64,000 bases of DNA from Schistosoma haematobium (GCF_000699445.3 NC_067198.1:45752691-45816690); one strand, 5' to 3'; counted from the stretch's first letter, positions 44,819 to 56,285 are shown. Notes: generated by a model from the letters alone, not told the origin. A program made the numbers and translations.

Positions 44819-45092
44819 TATATATCATACATAGGTTAACGCTTTCAATGATTACTTACTTACTTACGCCTGCTACATCTGATGGAGGAACATAGGCCAC
44901 TTATCACCATTCTCTATCCAACTCTATCTTGGACAATTCTTTTCCAGTTGTTATATATATTTTACATAGGTTAACGCTCACAATGATTACTTAATTCCTT
45001 ACGTCTGTTACCTCTCATAGAGGAGCATAGGCTACTTACCACCATTCTCTATCGGACTCTATCTTGGACAATTCTTTTCCACTTGTTTCCAA
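44819..45092 (-). repeat. Tandem duplication of an R 3' end with its flank
   Basis: Two units of about 137 bp (44819-44955 and 44956-45092). Each has ACATAGGTTAACGCT, CAATGATTACTTA, then the reversed R tail and C-terminus to TCTTTTCCA(G/C)TTGTT. The target flank is included in both, so this is a genomic duplication after insertion, not two insertions. Confidence 0.78.
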
Positions 45093-45244
45093 TCGCTATT
45101 CATTTAAATTAACCAGCAAACGTTTTCTAGGTTTTTCGTATCAGATTTAAAATATAAATCGTGTTTTTTTCTTCGAATAAATTCTTCTTTATTTCTTTTA
45201 CGTAACCATTAGATTCTGGTTGTTGTTTTACTTGTATCCTTCCA

Positions 45245-45650
45245 TTTAGGACTGAAATTGATCAGTCTCTTGTTGGTATATGTGCAGATTATGTGTAGAT
45301 TATCTCAATATAGCCTTAAGTCACAAACTTTTTAATCAAAGATGGATAGGGATTAGCAGTGGAATCCAGAACGAGCGTTTCGTACTATTTGGGACTCTTC
45401 AGCTGGATATACCTGCATTTCAGAGTTGATGTTCACCCTGGGGCTCGAACCCAGTCCTGTTCTCTTGAAACGTCATCACGTTCTCCACTTAGCTACTGAA
45501 TCCTGATAGCCACCTGCTTGTACAATGGGGCGAAGTTTATATTCACTAGGTGTTGTTTGCTTATGTCTTCCAATTGTTGTTTAGAACCGATCAGTCTCTT
45601 ATTGGCATATGTACATCCTGTGAGGATTGCCTCGATTCAGTTTTATGTAT
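45245..45650 (-). mobile_element. SINE A, full-length copy in intron 5
   Basis: Antisense to the gene. The minus strand has TGGGTTCGAGCCCCAGGGTG (perfect B box), GTAGCTAAGTGGAGAACG, the ribozyme, and both outer segments containing TCAGTCTCTTATTGGCATAT-like sequence. Confidence 0.82.
45364..45408 (-). ncRNA. Hammerhead ribozyme (type A), possibly functional
   Basis: AUCCAG, CUGAAGA, stem II GUCC/GUAC with one mismatch, GAAA, stem III ACG/CGU, cleavage site GUU (an allowed NUH), CUGGAU. Stem I is perfect. Confidence 0.65.
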
Positions 45651-45769
45651 GTTCATTAAAAATCATGTAAAAGGTTTGCTTTTTATTTAAATAAGTGAGT
45701 TTCGTCATTTTTTTACCTGAGTTTATTTTGTACAGATGAGTTTAGTATTAGGTTTGTAAAAATTAATAG

Positions 45770-46345
45770 TGGATCTGAATGACAGTATTAGTGTCAATGA
45801 TTATAATAGATGATGTGGTGTGTGCTGTTGATGTTGACAGAGATGAGTAGTATGTAACATCAATCAAAAGTGAAATGTTTGGCAGAAGAAGGTTAAGAAG
45901 ATCGAAGGAAAAAGAATGAGAACAGAGAGTGATTGATGTGGAAAAAAAGGGACAATGAATTCTGAGCCGCTTGATTGACACTTTGCAAATGAAGTATTTA
46001 CTGAATATTTCTCAGATTTTACAATTTATTTGTTAATTTACTTAAACACATAAACATTGATATAAGGAAGCACCGAATAGATATGCACCACATGAATCAT
46101 TCGATTTGTGTGAGGGTTGGAATACTGCCTGGACATTTGCATTTCGTCCTCTCAATTTCGTAAACAACACTTCCGCTGCGAGAAGGCAACGAGTAGAACT
46201 TCCCTGGCAGCGGTTGTACGCAGATTTTACTAAGTCATCTTGTAATTTTGTATTCAAATACATCCGACTGTCCCCACTTGTGTTCTGGTTCAGTACAATG
46301 GTAGTGAAGAACTATTGTGAAATGGTGCAAAGTATTTTAGTAAGT
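45770..46345 (+). repeat. U3 repeat split by an L insertion
   Basis: 45780-46022 and 46221-46345 together match 38030-38345 (AAGATCGAAGGAAAAAGAAT, TTCTCAGATTTTAC, ATACATCCGACTGTCCCCA). Confidence 0.72.
46023..46220 (-). mobile_element. L element, internally deleted, with 10-bp target duplication
   Basis: Begins with reversed tail AATTTATTTGTTAATTTACT and keeps both L ends with the middle missing at about 46130. CAGATTTTAC flanks it at 46013-46022 and 46221-46230, proving a retrotransposition-type insertion into U3. Confidence 0.88.
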
Positions 46346-46504
46346 TATCTTCAAAATAAAGTTTATGAATCAACTCAACATGTCACATTTCATATTCGCA
46401 CACTGAATAAAAACATTCGCACGTATTTCTAGTCAGAGATCGTACCCGAGACGTTCAGATAAATTTATGTGGCTCAAATTAACGATCAGTGACTCTATTT
46501 ACAG

Positions 46505-46660
46505 AATATATATCTCGCGAGACGTGATCGTGGATGCGCACAACTGTGGAGTCCCATACTAGAATGAAACAGCCGTCCAGTGCTTCCAGGTTTTCTATGG
46601 TGGTCTAACTTCAACTATTAAATTACTATAACATCCACAAAACCTTTTTTCTGATCAGAA
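46505..46660 (+). mobile_element. SINE B 3' half
   Basis: GTGGATGCGCACAACTGTGG to CCACAAAACC; core lost. Confidence 0.7.
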
Positions 46661-46844
46661 TATATATGTTTCTTCAGCAGCCCTTTTTACGAAATATTAT
46701 AAGTCTAGGAAAACTATAGTTAAACATTCATAGCTCACGTTCAAAGCCTTGAAGAATGAAAACACTTACGTTAATACCGCTAATTCTAAATCACCCTGTG
46801 TTTCTCAATCAAAGACTTCATTGAGGACATATATATATATATCA

Positions 46845-47095
46845 GAAGGGGTTTTGTGGATATTATAATAATTTTAATAGCTGAATTCCTGAATCATTTG
46901 AAGCTAGACCACCACCATAGAAAACCTCAAAGCACTGGATGAACGTTTCATCCTGGTATGGGACTCCACAGTAGTGCACATTCACAATCTCACCTCGCGA
47001 GATTCAAACCTGGAACTTATCAGTCTCGCTCACAAACGCTTAACCTGTAGACCACTGAATTGGTATCTAACTTCAACTAATCCATTTTTATACTA
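46845..47095 (-). mobile_element. SINE B copy
   Basis: Full 3' end and tRNA-like head; the ribozyme front is CTGTGGA, inactive. Confidence 0.75.
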
Positions 47096-47849
47096 TTTAA
47101 AATAATAGAGATAGCAATTTATTGAACTGATTACATAACTAAGTCTAATTACATCTCACTATTATTGTAATTTATTATTATGTAATACTATCTAAACTAA
47201 ATTTCCTTCTTTTTTTGGTTCAAAATCATTTTCAAGTATATCATATCTATCACTTACTATTCTATGAATATACGATTTTTGGCTCCATATCATAATAGGA
47301 GACAATAGTTACAACCAAACTAATATAAATTATACATTTCAACCACCAATCTCTTATTAACTAATGAAATTACAATAAATAATAATTAAAAAAAAGAAAA
47401 GAAAAGAAAAGAGAAAAAGAAAAGAAAGAAAGAATCAGTTATTTTTTCCTGTATTGATTTAAGTAGTAGCCTTTAAGTTTTATGTATCAAATTAATATGA
47501 GGTGAATAAAGAAAAAAAGAGAGAGAAAAAGAGAAAAAAGAAAAAAACAACAACAAGGATTGAATACTCTATTTGTATTTTTTTTTATAACTAACGTTTT
47601 ATTATAATAGTAGTAAGTGTGTAATTAATCAATTGTAGTTTTCACATTATTTACTTTCTTATTAGTAGTATATATATGGTATGTATTTATGTGTATAGAT
47701 TATTATTATTTGTGCTTAAAAATGGTGCCATATATATACATTATAGAAGGATATAATATTCAACCAATTGAATCAAAGCTTTATGGTTATTTAGAATGTT
47801 GTAAATAACTAAACATAGTTAGTGATATGCTTGGTTCTATGTTGTAGTT
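47096..47849. other. Intronic DNA, purine-rich tracts
   Basis: AAAG/GAAAA-rich runs at 47390-47435 and 47510-47555; no exon. Confidence 0.5.
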
Positions 47850-48380
47850 AACGGCTCCCAAATGCTCTGGTACGGCCGAGAGTTGGGAGAGTCCAATCTC
47901 CCTCTCGAAATGCTCTCACATGGCTACGCGTATATAGTCTCTTCCAGGGAAGTCCTACTCATTGCCTCCTCGTGGTGAGGGTGCTGTTCATGAAATTGAG
48001 AGAATGAAAAGCAAATGTCTGGTGCTTTAACCGGGTTGGTGGGCATAGAGAGTCCATCTAGGGGAGTTGGAAAACCCTGATTCCAAATCAATGGTGCACG
48101 TGAACTCCACTATCCTGAAGGAAACAAATGGGATATGAACCAATAATTGGTCACCGGCTACCATGGGACTGTATCTCCTTACGTTGCTCCACTGCCTTGT
48201 GGATCAAACTTTCAGGTTGAAGGCTTCGGGTATGGCCTATTAAGGAAACCACCTGTTTCGGTTCGGGCACCCGAACAGTATCATAGCCCTTACACATATC
48301 AAATGAGATCTGTGTGGCGCATATCTATTTGGTGCCTCCTTGTACCAATATCTATGTGTTAAAATAAAATAATAAAATGT
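47850..48380 (+). mobile_element. L element 3' end, sense, intron 5
   Basis: ATGCTCTGGTACGGCCGAGA through CCAATATCTATGTGTTAAAA and (AAAATAAT)-like tail. Confidence 0.8.
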
Positions 48381-48435
48381 ACTTAACTGATAGTTAATGA
48401 TGCGCCTAAGAAAAGAGGGTTACTTCAATATCAAC

Positions 48436-48703
48436 AATGAGAGTATAACTTATGGATGACCTTTGAGCGACACTAAATTGATCTTGAGAATGTTCATCTA
48501 CTATCTAGGACTAAATGAGGATTATAAACTACGGTAAGGAATTGGATTAAGGTTAGGAATTAGATTTATGATTTTTATCATTAACTGATATCAACTATAA
48601 TGCCAAAATATTATTTTGCTAAATAAATGGATAAATTTCGCGTCAAAATTTGAGACCTGTTATCTTTTATCTGATTGGTTCGTCCATAAATGATAGTCTT
48701 GTC
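48436..48703 (+). mobile_element. M (TIR element) with 8-bp target duplication
   Basis: ATATCAAC at 48428-48435 and 48704-48711 flanks a 268-bp body with related inverted ends (GAGTATAACTTATGGATG and TCCATAAATGATAGTCTTG). An 8-bp duplication plus TIRs is compatible with hAT or Merlin superfamilies. No transposase is present. Confidence 0.82.
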
Positions 48704-48869
48704 ATATCAACTTGTATACCCATCACCAGCATTAGTGGTTTGCTGTTGGATACACAGATGAAAGAATATGTTAGTTAAAATTTGTTTGTTTGTTAGTTTT
48801 TTTGAAGATCATTGAACCCTATTTGTTGTCAAATTGAATGTGAATGAATTACAGGAAGATATTATGAAC

Positions 48870-49075
48870 TGAATGATGAATAGGGCTGATAGGTCCTGGG
48901 TTCGAATCCCGCGAAAGGGAGGTATCGTGGATGCATAATGATGAGGAATCTCACAATAGAACGAAAACAATCGTCCAGTTCTTCCAGATTTTTCATAGTG
49001 GTGGTTTAGCTTCCATTGATTCATGATCTTAACTAATAAAAAGTATTGTAATATCCATAAAACCCCCTCCTTTCT
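48870..49075 (+). mobile_element. SINE B copy
   Basis: GGTCCTGGGTTCGAATCCCG B box intact; the ribozyme front is ATGAGGA and a base is inserted before GAAA. Inactive. Confidence 0.75.
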
Positions 49076-49329
49076 GAAATATGTTATTTGTTATATGATT
49101 TGATAAAGTATTTCATGTACTCTAATTGTTGTTATTTTATTATAAACTAAGGATAGTTTGAAAGAAAAAAACAACAGTCCATTAGGTATTGAATAATTGC
49201 TAAGTAACATTGTCAATTTACTAAAGTTGAAAATGTCAATTATCACATGTTGACCTAGTTTTTTTTTAAATGATTCATATAAATGGTAAAATTAAACCGG
49301 TTTACTATACGATTGTTAGTCAGATGAAT

Positions 49330-49945
49330 TATCTCACGGATTGAAATCATGAGTCGATTGAAGCTAGACCACAACCATGGAAAACCTGGAAGTACTGGAC
49401 GACCGTTTCGTCCCAGTATGGTGCTCCTCAGCAGTGCGCATCCATGATCAAGCACCGCGTGAGACTAGAACCCAGGACCCATCAGTCTCGCGCCAGGCGC
49501 TTAACCAACTAGATCACTGAGCCGGCACCCGACGGTGTTAACGTCTAACTTCAACCAATCCACGAAGTTGCGCCACCGTACACCATTCCCTTCAGTGAGT
49601 TGATATCTCACATTAGACCTGATTTAACTCCACTGGTAACGGCTTCTCACTAGAACTCCAGGAGTATCTCTTGAAGTCAGTCACTAGTGAGCAGATGATT
49701 ATTATCAAAAGGGGTTTGTGGAGATTGGATGCCGGCTCAGTTATCCAGTTGGTTAAGCGCCTGACGCGAGACTGATAGGTCCTGAGTCCGAGTCTCACGG
49801 GGTGCGGGTTCGTGAGAAGTTTCATACTAGGATGAAACGGCCGTCCAGTGCTTCCAGGTTTTCCACGGTTGTGGTCTAGCTTCAATTGACTTATGATTTT
49901 GTTCTGTGAAATTTCTAAAATCTCCACAAACTCCTCCTGAAGATA
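49330..49945. mobile_element. SINE B inverted pair, intron 5
   Basis: Minus copy at 49330-49725, near full length, ribozyme core intact (CTGAGGA, GACGAAAC) but with two mismatches in stem II. Plus copy at 49726-49945 with head GGATGCCGGCTCAGTTATCC and a damaged ribozyme. The 5' ends face each other. Confidence 0.82.
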
Positions 49946-50520
49946 AATTATCTATTACACCGAATGACTGGTCAATTCCAATAATGAAGAGGTTATCTAT
50001 GAAATATTAAAAAGTTTTATAGTATTTTTTCATTAAATAAACCTTATAGATACAATCCTTCGAATTAAACTTATCAATTCTAGGTATGATCTATCTGGAA
50101 CTTCCCAAGTGTACACTACTGAAGTGTCGTATCATCAGAATGAAACGATCCAATCAACAGTTCATACTTTTCAACAGTTATCTAACCGAAGTCAGTCAAA
50201 AATCATTGTCACCTAGTAACAATCAATAATAATAGTTTTCTCTAGTTTACTACAAACATCAAATTAGTTAACATAAAAGTGCATTTTTATATTGAAAATA
50301 ACTTTGAATTGTAAAATTGTTGTTCTTGTCAACTACTTGACATACATGTTCATTATCTGTCATAATCCTTTAAAAAGACCGTAACACATTCATAGGCAGT
50401 CAGCTAACAAAAAACACAATGTACAAATACCAAAGTAAATATATAAATATAGTTTGGACATTGTGGAAAGGCAACCATAAATACTTTTTTATGACTTTAT
50501 GGCTTATTTGATTACTCTTT
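49946..50520. other. Intronic DNA, no feature
   Basis: AT-rich. Confidence 0.5.
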
Positions 50521-50521
50521 T

Positions 50522-50715
50522 CTTGATGTTGATGATGATTCGGATGATGCTTTGGATGATGATGATGCTTCGGATGATGCTTTGGATGATGATGATGCTT
50601 CGGATGATGCTTTGGATGATGATGATGATGCCTCGGATGATAATGATGATGATGATGCTTCGGATGATGCTTTGGATGATGATGATGCTTCGGATGATGA
50701 TGATGATAATGATGA
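50522..50715 (+). repeat. Compound GAT minisatellite
   Basis: Repeats of about 33 bp alternating GATGATGCTTCG and GATGATGCTTTG with extra GATs. Because units are multiples of three, three plus frames and one minus frame stay open, which is a compositional artefact and not an exon. Confidence 0.85.
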
Positions 50716-51032
50716 TTGTGTCATGTTCAATAAAAAGTAGTTTTTAATTTTTGTTTTGTGGTAAACTTAAAGCAACTAATTACAAATGGTTAATTATTTT
50801 GTGATCAAAAATGACTCATCAAATGTATAACAAAATGGGGACTGATTAATACTAATGAATATGATGAAGTATTTAGTGTCAGTTTGACAATCAAGTTCTT
50901 CATTGGATTGATTGTTGATGTTTGAGGTAATTGCTCCGAAAATTACTGAAGTATGTATACATTTTATCAAAGCTCGTTACCACTCTTGGGGCATAGACTG
51001 CCAATTTTACAGCTTATTCTATAATATACTCT

Positions 51033-51258
51033 GAGATGGTGGAGAAGATTTGTAGCTCAGGTGGATGATTTTGGTGGAGTTTTGTTCTCTGAGCTGGATG
51101 GTTTGGTCGTGGAGCTTTCATCGTTCTTCTGAACGACATCATCAGCACAAACTTCAGATAGACTTCTATCTGAAGTTTGTGCTGATGATGTCGTTCAGAA
51201 GAACGATGAAAGCTCCACGACCAAACCATCCAGCTCAGAGAACAAAACTCCACCAATA
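51033..51258. mobile_element. FB element, perfect palindrome
   Basis: Arms 51071-51161 and 51166-51256 are exact inverted copies over 91 bp with a four-base loop. The outer left end is GATGGTGGAGAAGATTTGTA; the right outer end is missing. Confidence 0.9.
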
Positions 51259-51269
51259 TCATATACTCT

Positions 51270-52010
51270 ACTTTCCAGTTGTTTTCACTTCTTATTCATT
51301 TATTTGATATCAAGCCTTCAGTTCCCAGTGCAACATGTTCTTTGGTCTTCCTTTTTATTTTGTCGTCAATATTTCAAGTTAGAGTTTGCATCTTGAGAGA
51401 AATTGATGATTTTCATAATGTATGTCCTATTCACCTTCAGAGTCTTTTCCTAATTTCTTCTTAAAAAGGAAGCCGGTTTGTTCTCTACCACAGTAGATTG
51501 TTGCTGACAATATCTGGTCGAAGGATCCGGAGTATTTTTAGTGGATGGTCTTTTATAAATATCCGTACTTTTTTGATGATGTTGAAAGTAGTTCTCTAAG
51601 TTTTAGGCTTCTACCTCTTTTAGAGCTTCTCTATCAAATATGATTGGATTAATGTCCTCTGTGTTGTATATTATAGTCTTACTTTCTCCTATGTGAATAC
51701 TGAAACCTACTGTTTTGGAAGCTGCTTTCACAATGACTGTCTTCATCTACACTGGTTACTGTGCATAAGATGGGAAAGTTAAGTTACTCGTAAGGTCCAA
51801 ACCGTCTAGCTATATCCAAGCTACCTACTGTATTCCATGCTTCTCCTGTGACTTAGAGATTTCATAACCTAGTCAATCATCAAAAGAAAGAATGAGAATA
51901 AGAAGATTCGTTTGACACTATTCTCAAATTAAAACGCATCTGTGAGCCTCCCTTCAAGTACGATTTTACAGTATAACCAATTGTAAGATTTACATGATAG
52001 TGACAATCAT
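51270..52010 (-). pseudogene. Old, diverged R LINE fragment
   Basis: The reversed order of R landmarks is recognisable (TTCTTTGGTCTTCCTTTTTA, GTCCTATTCACCTTCAGAG, ATGATTGGATTAATGTCCTC) but many indels are present. It is the most decayed R copy here. Confidence 0.65.
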
Positions 52011-52270
52011 TTCAGATACTTCATAGTCTCAAAGAATGTGGTCACTAAACCCATGCTCAACTCTACTCCTTTACCTTGTCTTTGGACTACGAGTAACAGT
52101 AGACGAACTTAAGATGTAACTATTTTAGGTGTCCATTTCTAGGATGGAACAGCTTTCTATAGCACTCCAACTGAGATCAACCTGTGACGAAGACTACTTA
52201 AAAACTTACTTGAGTGGATTAATAAACATTGATTTCATTCACTTATCAAATTTTTTTAAATATTTTTTAG

Positions 52271-52581
52271 GTATCCTACTTGGTACCGATAATGATATTG
52301 ATGAAAATGCTCAATTACATTTTCGTTTACTTGGTACAACATCTCATTTTAGATTGAATAGTTCCACTGGAGAAATAACAACTTTACAATTATTAGATCG
52401 TGAAAAACAAGCAAATTATGAATTAATTGTTTTATTAATTGATCATGGTAAACCATCACGTTCAGCAACAGCTAAAGTTCATATACATGTAACTGATACA
52501 AATGATCATGATCCAATTGTTGTATTTCCAGTTAATGGTAAAGGTAATATTAGTGTATCTTATCGGGAACCACCAGGTGAA
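52271..52581 (+). CDS. Protocadherin-like, exon 6 (repeat 5 and start of repeat 6)
   Basis: Completes G626, then residues 627-729. Reads ILLGTDNDIDENAQLHFRLL, FRLNSSTGEITTLQLLDREK, YELIVLLIDHGKPS and VTDTNDHDPIVVF, i.e. the DxD, DRE, A/I-x-D-x-G-x-P and DxND motifs of repeat 5. The last linker is TNDHDP, with the canonical N-P spacing slightly altered. VSYREPPGE opens repeat 6. The acceptor TATTTTTTAG is phase 1; the donor GAA|GTAAGT is phase 0. The open frame upstream to 52129 is intron. Confidence 0.93.
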
Positions 52582-52619
52582 GTAAGTAGAATTGAATTAA
52601 TCTTTTATTAACTTTGAAA

Positions 52620-52840
52620 CAAAGATGAATGATGGTTAGGACCCATGTTTCGTCCGATTTCGAACTCTTCAGGTGGATGTATCTGAACCCAAGAGTTGAT
52701 ATTCACTCCACTATCCATCTCTGTTTCAAATGCTTGTGATTTCCTGGAAATATTGAGACAATTCGACTAGAATGCACATATGCCAAAACTGACTGATCCA
52801 TAATAATCTTTAAAAATCAATGAGAAGATCCAAACAATCA
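52620..52840. mobile_element. SINE A head-to-head remnants, intron 6
   Basis: Minus ribozyme part at 52620-52715 and plus 3' part at 52720-52840; core CTGAAGA is partly kept, stems decayed. Confidence 0.6.
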
Positions 52841-53270
52841 ATACAAGATGAATTATTATTATAATAAATTTGTTTACTCAATTCAAAAGCCAATGCTCTG
52901 TTCCCTCTAGGATTGATCAATCGTTAGACTTTTGAATTGATTCACTACTGTTTTAGTTTTCATTATCGATTGGGAACAAAAAGAAGACCCCTGAAGTCTA
53001 TGTTTAGTGAGTAAAGATAAGATCCACAGTGATAATTGAGTCGTTACACCTGATATTCCTAGAATCCCAGTTAGTTCTGTACAATTTGCAAATTATTCGA
53101 TTAAATACCAATGATTCAGAACGAGTTAAAGCTACTCAGCTCAATTTGTACTCAAGAGACACAATACAATACTGTTTTATAGTTAGAGACCTTGAGTTTC
53201 ATGGTTTAAAATCGGTCACTGTGTAGTGGTATATGATGATATTCTATCTACTATTAAATTTTATGTTCAC
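52841..53270. other. Intronic DNA, no feature
   Basis: AT-rich. Confidence 0.5.
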
Positions 53271-53276
53271 ATTTTA

Positions 53277-53545
53277 CTTACTTACCTACTTACGCTTGTT
53301 ACTCCCAATGGAGCATGGGCCGCTGACCAGCATTCTCCAACACACTCTGTCTTTGCCCTTTCTTTCCAGTTCTATCCAATTTTTGTTCATTCGTCTCATG
53401 TCTATCTCCATTTCTCGGCGTCATGGGTTCTTTGGTTTTAATCTTTTCCTTGAGGATTCCAAATAAAGGTCTGTCTTGTGACACAGCCGGATGCTTTCCT
53501 CAGTGTGTGCCCTATCCACTTCCGGTGCTTCTTCCTGATTTCTTC
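53277..53545 (-). mobile_element. R LINE 3' fragment, intron 6
   Basis: Starts TACTTACCTACTTACGCTTG; the minus strand reads RREM/RNGDRHETNEQKLDRT-like and [11 protein letters not shown] segments. Confidence 0.8.
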
Positions 53546-53638
53546 CTCCGTTATGTGTTTACATACTACTGTATAATTTTCGTCTCGCTTTTCATGTTTT
53601 TGTATCATATTGTAATGTAACTTACTAATCTCTTTCAG

Positions 53639-53869
53639 ATAGTAGCACGAATTGAAGCACGTGATCCCGATGAAGGACATAATTCGTTATTACATTTCAA
53701 TTTATATTCTGGCAATCAAGCTTCAGTCTTTCGTCTTGGTAGTACATCAGCGGAATTAATAATTGATCGTGAATTAACTATACAAGATATTGGTTTATAT
53801 CCATTAGTAATACATATACAAGACGCTGGTATTCCATCACGTACAACAGAAGTGAAACTAACGGTTAGA
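53639..53869 (+). CDS. Protocadherin-like, exon 7 (repeat 6)
   Basis: Residues 730-806, 77 codons, phase 0 on both sides. Reads [37 protein letters not shown] and [20 protein letters not shown]: the A-x-D-x-D, DRE and D-x-G-x-P motifs of a cadherin repeat. It ends in KLTVR with no DxNDN linker after it, as expected for the membrane-proximal repeat. The acceptor TAATCTCTTTCAG and donor AGA|GTAAGT are consensus. There is no ATG near its start. Confidence 0.93.
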
Positions 53870-54004
53870 GTAAGTGATTTTTTTTGTTTTTACTTTTACA
53901 AAATCAATTTTTTTGAGTTTTAACTTGACTAGTCTATAAATTGTATTACAGCAATATCCGAATATATTGAAATCAACCAAACTATATTCTGTCTTTATAG
54001 TTTT

Positions 54005-54400
54005 TGACTAAGATCATGAACTGATTGATGTTAGACTACCATTGAAAATCTGGAAGCGCTGGACGGCTGTTTCGTCCTACTGTGGGACTCCTTAGCAATG
54101 CGCATCCACCACCCCGCTTGCAAAGTTTGAATCCAAGCCTTCCAGTCTCGCGCGCGAATACTCACCTTCTAGATCACTGAACCAGCCGGCATCCAACGGT
54201 GTGAATGTTTAACCCCAACCAATCCACGAAATTGGGCAACCATCTTTCATTGTACTGAAGTAGATACTTTTCTCTATCCGACACGGATTACCTGCACTGG
54301 TCACGGCCATCCAGTGCTTCCAGGTATTCAATACTGGTCTAACATCTATAGGTTCATGATCTCAATCAAAAACTTAATAATCTCCACAACCCTATAATGA
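54005..54400. mobile_element. SINE B inverted pair, intron 7
   Basis: Minus copy at 54005-54290 (core CTAAGGA, G5 lost) followed by plus 3' end at 54291-54400 (CCATCCAGTGCTTCCAGG). Confidence 0.75.
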
Positions 54401-54439
54401 TACAGTTTTTCTGTTAGGGTTTCATTTAAATTAAATTAG

Positions 54440-55105
54440 TAGTTGTTTCTGATGGAGAATAGGCCATAGCATTCTATAACACACTCTGTCCTCGGTATTC
54501 TATTCTAGTTCTATCCCATTCTTGTTCATGCTTTTCATGTCTGTCCCCATTTCTCAGCGTAATGTGTTCATTGGTCTTCCTCATCACCCCCTTTGGCATT
54601 GAGGATTCCATGTGAGGGCTTAACTTGTTACGCAGTTGAGTGATTTCCTCAATGTGAGTCCTATCCACTTCCATCACTTCTTGCTGATTTCTTCCTCCTC
54701 TGCAATCTAGTTTGTTCTCTCCCATAGTAGGTTGTTGCTGATAGTGTCTGGTCAACGAATCCGAAGTATTTTGCATAGACAACTGTTAATAAACATTTGT
54801 ATCTTTTGGATGAGGGCTTTCGTAGTTCTCCAGGTTTCCTCCCCATACAGTAGAACTGTATTGTTTTGAGTTCCAGATGTTCTCCAGTTGTAAATATTCT
54901 CCTCTCGCTTTGCCTATCCGTACCGTCACATCTGTATCAGATCCACCCTGTTCATCAATGACGCTACTCAGATATGTAAATGTTTTTTACATCTTCCAAA
55001 ACTTCTCTATCAAGCGTGATTCAATTGTTGCATGTTGTATTGTATCGGAGAATCTTGCTTTTCCGTTTGAGTATGTTGAGACCTACTGCTGCTAAGGCTG
55101 CTGTA
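54440..55105 (-). pseudogene. R LINE 3' fragment
   Basis: Minus strand: [18 protein letters not shown] frame, [18 protein letters not shown] frame, and the reversed IDEQGGSDTDV region at about 54935. No tail at its left end. Confidence 0.78.
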
Positions 55106-55534
55106 AAATTAACATTATCAACATAAATTCTGCTGTAATATATCTAATCTGACAATGACAACCTAAAATTGTTTCAATCTTATCAATACCATACACTAAT
55201 TAGAACTAATCAGTCATAATTATAGAAGTAACTGAAGTTTTGTTTGTATGCTATTTCATCTATTACATTAGATCATTCGAAATGATTCCAATTTATCTAC
55301 ATTATAACCACTATCAATTAAATCTACCGTATACCTCCATCATTTCATAATATTAGCCTACATCTATTATGACTACAACTGCAGTTTCTTTTCTTCTGAA
55401 ATTCCTATTGATATTCCTGTCTAGATGGAAATCAGAACCACCAACACCACCACGACTGCCCCCACATATTAAATAACTTTTTATCTAAAGTACATTTATT
55501 GATATATACACATTTGTGATCATTTTTGTAACCA
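55106..55534. other. Intronic DNA, no feature
   Basis: AT-rich. Confidence 0.5.
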
Positions 55535-55950
55535 GAAGAGGTTTTGTGGAGATTTTTAGAAATTTCACTTATTGAAATCATGAGTCAACTGAAGCTACAC
55601 GACCATGGGAAACCTGGAAGTACTGGACGGCTATTCCGTCCCAGTATGGGACTTTTCATCAGTGCACATCCACGAACCCGTCCCTCGCGAGATTCGAACC
55701 CAAGACCTATCACTCTCGCGCTACGCGCTTAACCAACTAGACCACTGAGTTGGCATCCAACGGTGTTAATGTTTAACTTCAACCAATCCACGAAGTCGAG
55801 CCACTGTACACCATTGTCTTCAGTGAGTTGATATCTCACAACAGACCTGCTGAGAGGTCCCATATTAGGACGAAACGGCCGTCCAGTGCTTCTAGATTTT
55901 CCATGGTGGTCTAGCTTCAATTGACTCATCATTTTTATAACATCTAAAAT
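55535..55950. mobile_element. SINE B inverted pair
   Basis: Minus copy at 55535-55850 and plus 3' half at 55851-55950. The plus ribozyme has GGACGAAACGGCCGTCCAGT, but the front is CTGAGAGG. Same breakpoint zone (near ACAGACCTG) as the pair at 20628-21075. Confidence 0.78.
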
Positions 55951-56149
55951 CAATCCACTATTATTACATAAGTATTTGTCATAATGGACTGTAAAACCTT
56001 CTGTACATCAAAAAAAATTTTTAATGAAATTTCATATTCATCAGCAATTCATATCCATGGAACGTTTTTATTTTCACTAAACGGGATCAGTAAATTATAG
56101 AGCCTATTAATGATAAGTCCTCTTCATTCCAGATAATAATCAAGACTGT

Positions 56150-56285
56150 TATGGAGATTATTAAGCATTGCGGAGGAGTCCCATAATAGGATGAAATAGC
56201 CATCCAATGTTCCCAGGTTTTCAATGGTAGTCTAATATCACTCGGTTCATAATCTCAATCAGTATTATGATAATGCATATTAGTT
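56150..56285 (+). mobile_element. SINE B 3' half, degraded
   Basis: GAGGAGTCCCATAATAGGAT, GAAATAGCC; stems lost. Confidence 0.65.

Noticed and set aside
50499..50747. Asp/Ala/Ser-rich plus frames and a Ser-rich minus frame
   Set aside because: They result from a GAT-based minisatellite with three-base periodicity; no splice context or homology.
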